Positions 7,602 through 15,820 of a stretch of 64,000 bases of DNA are shown here, piece after piece (within the stretch, counting starts at the first letter, position 1; every line of letters starts with the position of its first letter). Below the pieces are notes generated by a model. That model worked only from the letters and a program-made list of their open reading frames with translations, was not told the DNA's origin and did no database searches. This stretch comes from Spyradosoma sp004558035 (lineage in GTDB: Bacteria > Verrucomicrobiota > Verrucomicrobiia > Opitutales > UBA953). The stretch spans positions 1 through 64,000 of the forward strand of contig NZ_JBNPNH010000010.1 of the NCBI RefSeq assembly GCF_050314555.1, in the 5' to 3' direction. Both the position numbers and the translations under genes were made by a program.

Positions 7602-8381
7602 TTACGGACGCGGCGAAATCGTGATGCCGTCGCGCATGCGCGCCTTCATCTCGCGCACCGCCTCGCCGATGCCGGAAAGCAGCGCGCGGCACAGAATCGA
7701 GTGCCCGATGTTGAGCTCGTGCAGGTGCGGGATTTCGACGACCTCGCCGATGTTCACGTAATTGATGCCGTGCCCGGCGTTGACGGAAATCGCGACGTTC
7801 GCCGCCGATTCCGCCGCGAGGCAGAGCCGCCGGAATTCGCGCGCGCGCGCCGCCGTCTCGTAATACGCGTTCGCGTACGCGCCCGTGTGCAGCTCGACCC
7901 AGGGCGCGCCGATTTCGGCGGCGGCGGCGATCTGGCGCTCGTCCGGATCGATGAAGAGGCTCGTGATCACGCCCGCGGCGGTGAAGCGCGCGGCGACGTC
8001 GCGCAGCTCGGCGACGCGGGACGCGACATCCAGCCCGCCTTCGGTCGAGACTTCCTCGCGCCGCTCGGGAACGAGGCAGACGGAATCCGGCTTGAGCTTC
8101 AGCGCGAAATCGACCATCGCGGGCGTCGGCGCCATCTCCAGATTCAGGCGCGTGCGGATCGCCTCGCGCAGGCGGCGCACGTCGCTTTCCTGAATGTGGC
8201 GGCGGTCTTCGCGCAGGTGCACGGTGATGCCGTCGGCTCCCGCCTGTTCCGCCGCGAACGCGACGGCGACGGGATCGGGCTCCACCATCTTCCCGCAGCT
8301 CGACTCGTAACCGCGATAGCGCGACTGGCGCAGCGTCGCGGCGTGGTCGATGTTCACGCCCAAAAGAATCGCTTTTTTCAT
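7602..8381 (-). CDS. pdxJ: Pyridoxine 5'-phosphate synthase
   Basis: Last step of DXP-dependent vitamin B6 synthesis, joining 3-amino-2-oxopropyl phosphate with deoxyxylulose 5-phosphate. The 259-residue TIM barrel shows LGVNIDHAATLRQSR (substrate His), DGITVHLREDRRHI, the ERREEVSTEGGLD phosphate/Glu segment, VELHTGAYA, and AGHGINYVN followed by ELNIGHSI near the end. The start MKKAILLGVNIDH at 8381 is preferred over an upstream Met at 8417, whose 12 extra residues are atypical. It heads the pdxJ-acpS-epsI-coaX minus-strand group. Confidence 0.94.
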   Translation of the reverse strand: MKKAILLGVNIDHAATLRQSRYRGYESSCGKMVEPDPVAVAFAAEQAGADGITVHLREDRRHIQESDVRRLREAIRTRLNLEMAPTPAMVDFALKLKPDSVCLVPERREEVSTEGGLDVASRVAELRDVAARFTAAGVITSLFIDPDERQIAAAAEIGAPWVELHTGAYANAYYETAARAREFRRLCLAAESAANVAISVNAGHGINYVNIGEVVEIPHLHELNIGHSILCRALLSGIGEAVREMKARMRDGITISPRP

Positions 8382-8756
8382 GCCGGAAATTACAAGCCAG
8401 AATCCGCCCGCGCGCAAACCGCAAATGCGTCTTCAACCACGGAAAACACGGAAAGACACGGAAATTCAGCGGAGAGAAGGCGGCATGGCTCCACGCTTCG
8501 ATTACCCGCCGCCTCCTTGAAATTCTCCCGCACAAAATTCCCCGCGAAGACGCCGAGACGCAAAGATTTTTGGAGAAGTAACGCCGTTTTCGCGGGAACG
8601 TCGCTCGAAATTCGTGAAAATTCGCGCCGATTCGCGGTTAAAAACTTTCTTTAACTTCCTTTGACTTCGCGGTCAAAAATCTTCGCGGCCTTCGCGTCCG
8701 AAGCGCGCCGCGCGGCTTGCATTCGCCGCGAAAATGCGTCAGAATCAAGGTTCATC
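8382..8756. repeat. Spacer rich in dispersed repeat words
   Basis: No gene is seen in these 375 bases between divergent pdxJ and the adenylate-kinase-like gene. Instead there are relics of repeats found elsewhere in the window: an ACGGAAAACACGGAAAGACACGG word at 8438-8462; a copy of the hairpin repeat GGCGGCATGGCTCCACGCTT at about 8480-8525; a GAAGACGCCGAGACGCAAAG word near 8550-8570; and AATTCGTGAAAATTCGCGCC-type repeats at 8605-8640. A possible promoter for the downstream gene is TTGCAT (8717-8722) and CAGAAT (8740-8745), 17 bp apart, which would give a very short leader. Confidence 0.6.
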
Positions 8757-9482
8757 ATGAGCAATACAAGCTTCAAAGAAACGGACGAAAACAATCCCGC
8801 GGCGATCGCGCTTTTCGACAGCATCTGGTCGTCGCTGGAAAGCAATCTCGGCGTCGCCGCGCTGACTTTCCCGAAGGCGATTTACTGGCTCAACGGCGCT
8901 CCCGGCGCCGGCAAAGGCACGCAGACGGACGTGATTCTCGAAGAGCTCGGGCTCAAATCTCAGCCGATCGTCATGAGCGATCTGCTCAAGACTCCCGAGA
9001 TGGAGGCAATCAAGGCGACCGGGCAGCTCATCGACGACGCGACCGTCATCGGCCTGCTCTTCCGCCGTCTGACGCGCCTCGAATACCGCGACGGCGTGAT
9101 GGTGGACGGCTTCCCGCGCACGGCGGGCCAGGTCGCGTGCCTGAAGCTGCTCGCGAAGAAGCTGAACGCGCTCCACGCCGCGAATCCGGAAAAATTCCCG
9201 ACGGCGGACTTCACGATGCTCATGCTTTACGTGACGGAGAACGAATCCGTCGAGCGCCAGCTCAAGCGCGGCCGCGAAATGAAGGCGGCGGGCAAGCCCG
9301 TGCGCGAGACGGACGTCGATCCGGAAAAGACGCGCGTGCGCTACCGCGTCTTCGCGGAAACGACGCTCGAGCCGCTTCAGTCGCTCAAGGGCACGTTCCC
9401 GTATCTGCAGATCGACAGCCTCGGCGGCATCGCGGAAACGGCGGACGAAATCCGCAAGGCTCTGCGCGCCCGCGCGAAATAA
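8757..9482 (+). CDS. Adenylate kinase-like nucleoside monophosphate kinase
   Basis: A 241-residue P-loop kinase. GAPGAGKGT at residues 47-55 is the adenylate-kinase form of the Walker A motif, and DGFPRT follows about 75 residues later. Adenylate kinases interconvert ATP+AMP and 2 ADP. Two things are odd: an extra N-terminal helix-rich segment of about 40 residues before the usual start, and a long insert after DGFPRT (VACLKLLAKKLNALHAANPEKFP). The LID region has no four-Cys zinc site. The start at 8757 has AAGG 7 bp upstream. The family is sure, the exact substrate less so; this may be a second, divergent Adk. Confidence 0.75.
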   Translation: MSNTSFKETDENNPAAIALFDSIWSSLESNLGVAALTFPKAIYWLNGAPGAGKGTQTDVILEELGLKSQPIVMSDLLKTPEMEAIKATGQLIDDATVIGLLFRRLTRLEYRDGVMVDGFPRTAGQVACLKLLAKKLNALHAANPEKFPTADFTMLMLYVTENESVERQLKRGREMKAAGKPVRETDVDPEKTRVRYRVFAETTLEPLQSLKGTFPYLQIDSLGGIAETADEIRKALRARAK

Positions 9483-9519
9483 GCGCGCCGCCGCCGAACC
9501 GTTCCCGCGACGCGACGCC

Positions 9520-10284
9520 ATGCTCCGCGCCCATCATCCGTTCGACGTTCCCGCCGACGCGACGACGCTCACGCTTTCCGCGGACGAAAGCCGCCATCTC
9601 GCGAAAGTGCTCCGCGCGCGCCCGGGCGAAGCCGTCGAGGCGTTCGACGGGCGCGGCGGCGTCTTTGCGGGAAAAATCCTCGGCGGCGACGCGAAGGCGC
9701 TGACGATTTCCGTCGAGACGCGCGAACGCGTTCCCGCGCCGCGGCGCCGCATCGCGCTCGCGCAGGCGATGCCGAAGGGCTCGCTGATGGACGACGTCGT
9801 CCGCCAGGCGACGGAAATCGGCGCCGCGCGGATTTTCCCGCTCGCGAGCGAGCGTTGCGAAGTGAGGCTCGACGCCGCGCGCGCCGCGCACAAGCTCGAA
9901 CGCTGGCGCGCCATCGCGGTCGAGGCCTGCAAACAGTGCGGCACGCGTTTCCTGCCGGAAATCGAGCCCGTGCGGACGCCGGCGGAGTTTTTCGCGTCGC
10001 TCGCCGCGGAGACGCGCGGGAACGCCGCGCTGCGTCTCGTCGCGAGTCTCGAAGCGGGAACGCGTCCCTGCCCGGAAATCATGCGGGAACGCGCCGCCGA
10101 GCCGCCGGAGGAAATCCTCTGGCTCGTCGGTCCCGAAGGCGATTTTTCGCCGGAGGAATACGCCGCCGCGCGCGACGCGGGCTTCGTTCCCGCGCGTCTC
10201 GGCGCGAACGTCCTCCGCGCCGTCACCGCCGCGATTTACGTGCTTTCCGTCGCCGACCAAATGCGGCAGTTCTGGGACAAATGA
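9520..10284 (+). CDS. rsmE: 16S rRNA (uracil1498-N3)-methyltransferase
   Basis: Methylates U1498 in the decoding region of 16S rRNA using S-adenosylmethionine. The 254-residue SPOUT enzyme has the N-terminal PUA-like domain (HHPFDVP, ESRHLAKVLRARPGE) and the C-terminal trefoil-knot motifs LAQAMPKGSLMDDVVRQATEIGA, LVGPEGDFSPEE and LGANVLRAVTAAI. The usual LGxRILRxETA is replaced by LGANVLRAVTA, a small departure in the cofactor loop. It follows the kinase gene by 37 bp and precedes rnhC on the same strand. Confidence 0.92.
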   Translation: MLRAHHPFDVPADATTLTLSADESRHLAKVLRARPGEAVEAFDGRGGVFAGKILGGDAKALTISVETRERVPAPRRRIALAQAMPKGSLMDDVVRQATEIGAARIFPLASERCEVRLDAARAAHKLERWRAIAVEACKQCGTRFLPEIEPVRTPAEFFASLAAETRGNAALRLVASLEAGTRPCPEIMRERAAEPPEEILWLVGPEGDFSPEEYAAARDAGFVPARLGANVLRAVTAAIYVLSVADQMRQFWDK

Positions 10285-10351
10285 CGCGCGGCGGGAACGT
10301 CGCCGCAGGCGCCCTTCACGATTTCAAAACCTCATCACCTCCCTTTCCTCC

Positions 10352-11299
10352 ATGCAGCCGCTCACTCTTTGGACCGAAACCTTCACCGACGCGCAGATCG
10401 CTGCGCTGCGGGACTTCTGCGCGACCGCGAACGGCTTCGAGGCGACGGAGACGCCCTACGCGATTTTTTCCTGCCGCTCCAAGCCGCTGAAGGTCACCGT
10501 CGTCGCCTACACGTCGCGCAAGGTCGTCGTCAGCGGCAAAGGCACGCGCGAGTTCGTCGAAAACGTCGTGGAGCCGCGGATCACGGGCGTCGCTAAGCTC
10601 GGCTACGACGACGTGCACCACCCGGAATGGTTCGAACGCCACGCCGGGCTCGACGAATCCGGCAAGGGCGACCTCTTCGGGCCGCTCGTCTCGTGCTGCG
10701 TGATCGCGGGCGGCGACGCCGTGAAGGGCTGGATCGAAGCGGGCGTGCGCGACTCCAAGACCGTCGCCGAAAGCGCGATTTTCGAGCTCGAGAAAAAAAT
10801 CCGCGCCACGCCGGGCGTCGTCGTCAAGACCGCGACGACGACGATGCCGAAATACAACGCGCTTTACGCGGGCAAATTCGGGAACCTGAACACGATGCTC
10901 GCGCACTTCCACTTCGTCGCGCTGCGCGAGGCGCTTTTCGCGGCGCGGGAATCCGCCGCAGGAACGCCCGAGTGGGGGCTGCTCGACCAGTTTTCGAAGA
11001 CGCCGCTCGTGCAGCGCGAGCTCGCGCGCAACGGCGTCGATTTCGACCTGCGCATGCGCACGAAGGCGGAAAGCGATCCCGTCGTCGCGGCGGCGTCGAT
11101 CGTCGCGCGCGCGGTTTATGTGCGCGCCGTCAAGGAGCTGGAAAAAATCGCGGGCGCGGCGCTGCCGAAAGGCTGTTCCGCGGGAACGCGCAAGGCGGGC
11201 GAGGCGCTCGTCGCGAAGTTCGGCCGCGAGCGCTTCGGCGAGTTCGCGAAGCTGCACTTCAAGACCGCGGAAGAGGCGCTCGCCTCCGCCCGCCGCTGA
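10352..11299 (+). CDS. rnhC: Ribonuclease HIII
   Basis: Degrades RNA in RNA-DNA hybrids. The 315 residues split into the TBP-like N-terminal domain specific to RNase HIII (about 1-85, with KVTVVAYTSRKVVVSGKGT) and an RNase HII-type catalytic domain starting AGLDESGKGDLFGPL (Asp-Glu of the DEDD set), followed by VRDSKTV and, late, RTKAESDPVVAAASIVARA. The N-terminal domain distinguishes it from RnhB. RNase HIII is less common in Gram-negative bacteria, so its use here is a lineage hint. Lies 68 bp after rsmE and 77 bp before glnS. Confidence 0.93.
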   Translation: MQPLTLWTETFTDAQIAALRDFCATANGFEATETPYAIFSCRSKPLKVTVVAYTSRKVVVSGKGTREFVENVVEPRITGVAKLGYDDVHHPEWFERHAGLDESGKGDLFGPLVSCCVIAGGDAVKGWIEAGVRDSKTVAESAIFELEKKIRATPGVVVKTATTTMPKYNALYAGKFGNLNTMLAHFHFVALREALFAARESAAGTPEWGLLDQFSKTPLVQRELARNGVDFDLRMRTKAESDPVVAAASIVARAVYVRAVKELEKIAGAALPKGCSAGTRKAGEALVAKFGRERFGEFAKLHFKTAEEALASARR

Positions 11300-11376
11300 A
11301 CTCGCCGTTCCCGCGGGTGCTCAAAACCGCCTCGCGTTTGTCGCGGGAACGTGATTTTCTTTTACGCCTCAAAGCT

Positions 11377-13059
<1,683 letters not shown>

Positions 13060-13084
13060 GAGCCCCGACGGCGCGACGCCGACG

Positions 13085-13130
13085 CGCGCGTTTCCGCGAA
13101 ATTCCGTCTCGCGGGAACGCGCGTTTTCGT
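13085..13130 (+). terminator. Intrinsic terminator after glnS
   Basis: CGCGCGTTTCCGCG (13085-13098) pairs with CGCGGGAACGCGCG (13110-13123) at 13 of 14 positions, followed by TTTTCG. The right arm is a copy of the window-wide GCGGGAACGC word. Confidence 0.65.
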
Positions 13131-13153
13131 TTCAACTTCGTTTTTCCGAAAAT

Positions 13154-14533
13154 ATGCTTTCCTTTCCCGATTCTCCCGCCGTGCCGCTGCGGCGCTTCTT
13201 CGAGACCGTGCGTTCCCGCGGCGGGCGCGCGCTCTTCGTCGGCGGCTGCGTCCGCGACGCGCTGCGCGGCGAGACGCCCAAGGATTTCGACGTCGAAGTC
13301 TACGGGCTTTCCGCGCGCGAGATCGAGGCGCTGCTGCGCGGGCTGAAGATCCGTTTCGGCGCGGCGGGACGCTCGTTCGGCGTCTTCAAGATCCACGACG
13401 CGCCGGTGGACGTCGCGCTCCCGCGGCGCGAGTCGAAATGCGGGCTCGGACACACGGCGTTCGTCGTCGAGGGCGACCCGTTCATGCCGCTGAAGGAAGC
13501 GGCGGCGCGGCGCGACTTCACCGTGAACGCGATCTACCTCGACCCGCTTTCCGGCGAAATCGAAGACCCGTTCGACGGGCGCGGCGACCTCGCGCGCGGC
13601 GTGCTGCGGCACACGTCGCCGGCGTTTTCGGAGGACCCGCTGCGCGTGCTGCGCGCGATGCAGTTTCTCGCGCGATTCCGTTTCGACGTCGCGCCGGAGA
13701 CGCTCGAGCTCTGCAAAAAAATCGAGCCCGAAGGGCTTTCGCGGGAACGCGTTTTCGAAGAGTGGAAAAAGCTGCTCGTCAAAGGCGAGGAGCCTTCCCG
13801 CGGTCTGAATTTCCTGCGCGCGTGCGGCTGGGTGAAGTATTTTCCCGAGCTCGCGGCGCTCGTCGGCGTCGAGCAGGATCCGCTCTGGCACCCCGAGGGC
13901 GACGTGTGGAACCACACGCTGCGCGCCATGGACGCGTTCGCGCGGGAACGCGTCGCGGACGATTTCGAGAACGTCGTCGTCGGCTTCGCCGTGCTCTGCC
14001 ACGATTTCGGCAAACCCGCGACGACCGCGCTCGGCGCCGACGGCAGAATCCACTCCTACGGCCACGAAGGCGCGGGCGTCGAACCGACGAAAAAATTCCT
14101 CGCGCGCATGACGGAACAGCGCGAAATTCTCGCCGACGTTCCCGTGCTCGTCGAGGCGCACATGCGCCCGCGCGCGCTGTTTCTCGCGCGCTCCGGCGAC
14201 GCCGCCGTCCGCCGCCTCGCGAAGGCGGTGGGCAGAATCGACCGGTTGCTGCGCGTGTGCAAGGCGGACGCGCTCGGCAGCCGCTTTCACGAAAGCGACG
14301 ATTTCCGGCAGACGGAAACGTGGCTGACGGCGCGCGCGGAGGCGCTGCGGCTGAAGGATTCGGCGCCGCGCCCGATCGTGCTGGGGCGGCATCTGATCGC
14401 GCTCGGCAGAAAGCCCGGCGCGGACTTCGAGCCGATTCTCAGCCGCTGCTTCGAGGCGCAGCTCGACGGCGCCTTCACCGACGAGGCCGGCGGCGTCGCC
14501 TTCCTGAAAAACCTCCTCGGCGCAGAAGCTTAA
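13154..14533 (+). CDS. cca: CCA tRNA nucleotidyltransferase with HD domain
   Basis: Adds or repairs the 3' CCA of tRNAs. The 459 residues begin with a class II nucleotidyltransferase head: LFVGGCVRDALRG (nucleotide loop), KDFDVEVYG (DxD metal site), RRDFTVNAIYLDP and DPLRVLRAMQFLARF (base recognition). A metal-dependent HD phosphohydrolase domain follows (CHDFGKPAT, with HEGAG further on), as in the bacterial multifunctional enzyme. An ATG at 13154 right after an AT-rich stretch is the natural start. The gene ends convergently with a Sel1 lipoprotein gene, with a shared terminator between. Confidence 0.9.
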   Translation: MLSFPDSPAVPLRRFFETVRSRGGRALFVGGCVRDALRGETPKDFDVEVYGLSAREIEALLRGLKIRFGAAGRSFGVFKIHDAPVDVALPRRESKCGLGHTAFVVEGDPFMPLKEAAARRDFTVNAIYLDPLSGEIEDPFDGRGDLARGVLRHTSPAFSEDPLRVLRAMQFLARFRFDVAPETLELCKKIEPEGLSRERVFEEWKKLLVKGEEPSRGLNFLRACGWVKYFPELAALVGVEQDPLWHPEGDVWNHTLRAMDAFARERVADDFENVVVGFAVLCHDFGKPATTALGADGRIHSYGHEGAGVEPTKKFLARMTEQREILADVPVLVEAHMRPRALFLARSGDAAVRRLAKAVGRIDRLLRVCKADALGSRFHESDDFRQTETWLTARAEALRLKDSAPRPIVLGRHLIALGRKPGADFEPILSRCFEAQLDGAFTDEAGGVAFLKNLLGAEA

Positions 14534-14562
14534 CTTCCAAAAACTTTTCAGAAATATAAAAA

Positions 14563-14602
14563 GCGTTCCCTCGACAAGTCGAAGGAACGCGAACGTCTTT
14601 TT
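14563..14602. terminator. Bidirectional terminator between cca and the Sel1 gene
   Basis: GCGTTCC (14563-14569) pairs with GGAACGC (14584-14590), and inside it TCGAC pairs with GTCGA, giving a long stable stem. The stem is preceded by ATATAAAAA and followed by GTCTTTTTG, so it can end transcription from both sides. Confidence 0.75.
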
Positions 14603-14616
14603 GTTGATTCGCTGAA

Positions 14617-15165
14617 TCAATAGTCGCTCGTGGCGCTATAACCACGAATAAATCCGCCGATGAAGCCCACGGTGAACTCTGCGAAATTGCGCCAAAAATC
14701 GCTGTTATCATCGCTCTTTTCCGGCTGACGTTCATCGTTCTCAATTGCGTTCATCAGCGACAAGAGCTCTCTCCCCTCGCTTCCGCCGGAACGAGCATAT
14801 TGCTTCGCGAGATTACGATTCGCGCTCACGCCTTCTCCTTTCCAGTAACAAACGGCGAGCATCACATTCGCGTCCTCGCTCCCCATATCCGAAGCTTTTC
14901 TGAAATAACGAACAGCCGCCGAAAAATTTTTGCTTGTCCCGATGCCGTTGTAGTAGCATATGCCGACAGCGCATGTTCCATCGGCGTCGCCTTTTTCAGC
15001 CGCGCGCAAATAGGATTTAAACGCGGCATCATAGCGCCCCTTATCATAGTAATCATCCCCTTGATAGTAATAGTCTCTTCCCGAAGAACAGGCTGGGAAA
15101 ATCGCCCCCGACAAAGAGACGAAAACGAGAACGCTAAGGATTTTTAACAGTTTCGAATTTTTCAT
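14617..15165 (-). CDS. Sel1-repeat lipoprotein
   Basis: A 182-residue exported protein: MKNSKLLKILSVLVFVSLSG signal, lipobox FPAC at about residue 24, then two Sel1-like helical repeats (KGDADGTCAVGICYYNGIG and GSEDANVMLAVCYWKGEGV) and a hydrophobic Gly-rich tail (FTVGFIGGFIRGYSATSDY). Sel1 repeats mediate protein-protein contacts. The start at 15165 is chosen because the signal peptide begins there; it overlaps the end of the next upstream gene by 32 bp, so the two are probably co-expressed. Base composition is clearly AT-richer than neighbours and the GCGGGAACGC word is absent, suggesting recent acquisition. Confidence 0.72.
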   Translation of the reverse strand: MKNSKLLKILSVLVFVSLSGAIFPACSSGRDYYYQGDDYYDKGRYDAAFKSYLRAAEKGDADGTCAVGICYYNGIGTSKNFSAAVRYFRKASDMGSEDANVMLAVCYWKGEGVSANRNLAKQYARSGGSEGRELLSLMNAIENDERQPEKSDDNSDFWRNFAEFTVGFIGGFIRGYSATSDY

Positions 15166-15307
15166 TTTTGCCTTTCTTATGCTTTTTTTGAGAACGTTTT
15201 CGCTCATGAAGAAATCGCGTTATCACTTCGGCAAGGAGCTCTTCGGGATTATCTTTCCCGAGTTTTTCAAGCTCTTGGGCGGAAATCTCAACGCGAATCC
15301 TCTTCAT
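15134..15307 (-). CDS. Small ribbon-helix-helix-like protein
   Basis: A 57-residue protein reading MKRIRVEISAQELEKLGKDN, then PEELLAEVITRFLHERKR and a Lys-rich tail. A short beta strand (RIRVEIS) followed by two helices is the pattern of ribbon-helix-helix DNA-binding proteins of the CopG/ParD sort. The Met at 15307 is preferred to the one at 15334 because the strand begins there. Its 3' end overlaps the Sel1 gene start, and it is divergent from another RHH-like gene, with a palindrome (15332-15348) between their starts. An antitoxin-like repressor without an obvious toxin is the likely type. Confidence 0.5.
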   Translation of the reverse strand: MKRIRVEISAQELEKLGKDNPEELLAEVITRFLHERKRSQKKHKKGKNEKFETVKNP

Positions 15308-15331
15308 TGAACAATCGTAAAGGCAGAATAA

Positions 15332-15348
15332 CACTCCTCATAGGAGTG
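15332..15348. promoter_or_regulatory. Operator-like palindrome between divergent RHH genes
   Basis: CACTCCT-CAT-AGGAGTG is a perfect 7-bp inverted repeat with a 3-bp centre, located in the 96-bp divergent spacer (15308-15403). RHH proteins bind short palindromes next to their own promoters, so this is the natural candidate operator for either flanking gene. Binding itself is inferred. Confidence 0.55.
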
Positions 15349-15403
15349 CCAATTTCAATTTTACGCTCTTGCGAAAAACAGCTTAGGAATTAGCATTGCC
15401 GTC

Positions 15404-15643
15404 ATGAAAGAAAAGCCCACGCGCTACATTACGATAGTTCTGACGAATGTGGTCGCGCGTCATCTGCAGGCGATGGTCGATTCTGGTGAATTCGATTCGT
15501 TCGGCGCCGTCGCACGTGAGGCGATAGCATTTTGGCTCAGAGAAAAGCGAAGTGTTCGTCTCGACGAAAAAGAGACGAAAATCACTCACGGGCAGCGGCT
15601 GGATTTGGAAATCAAAAAAAGAAGAAACCGGAAGGCACCGTAA
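15404..15643 (+). CDS. CopG/ParD-like ribbon-helix-helix protein
   Basis: This 79-residue protein starts MKEKPTRYITIVLTNVVARH: a beta strand (YITIVL), helix 1 (NVVARHLQAMVDSG), a turn with SFGAVAREAIAFWLRE as helix 2, and a basic tail. This is the ParD/CopG arrangement. No RelE/ParE-type toxin gene follows; the next 170 bp are non-coding. Together with the divergent 57-residue protein and the palindrome between them it makes a compact, AT-rich regulatory island. Some overlapping reading frames here are ignored because they lack any fold pattern. Confidence 0.6.
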   Translation: MKEKPTRYITIVLTNVVARHLQAMVDSGEFDSFGAVAREAIAFWLREKRSVRLDEKETKITHGQRLDLEIKKRRNRKAP

Positions 15644-15750
15644 CTCCTCCTTCGGAAAGGACGCCGGGGACACGGTCTAAGTTTCGCGGCGAAAGCATGT
15701 TTACGAGAACGCTGATGCCGCGCAGCATACCCAAAACCGCCGCGGCGCGC

Positions 15751-15797
15751 GGGCGAAAAAAACGTTCCCGGCGGGAAACCGCGCGGGAACGTTTTGT
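15751..15797 (-). terminator. Terminator of the beta-galactosidase gene
   Basis: AACGTTCCCG (15761-15770) pairs with CGGGAACGTT (15784-15793). On the minus strand the stem is followed by a T-run (A-run at 15756-15762 on plus). Both arms are the recurring GGGAACG word. Confidence 0.75.
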
Positions 15798-15820
15798 CGT
15801 GGAGAAGGAGCGGAAGCGGC

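Noticed and set aside
10627..11376. Upstream extension of the glnS frame over rnhC
   Set aside because: The frame is open only because of GC content; GlnRS homology starts just after 11377 and rnhC is clearly coded in another frame.
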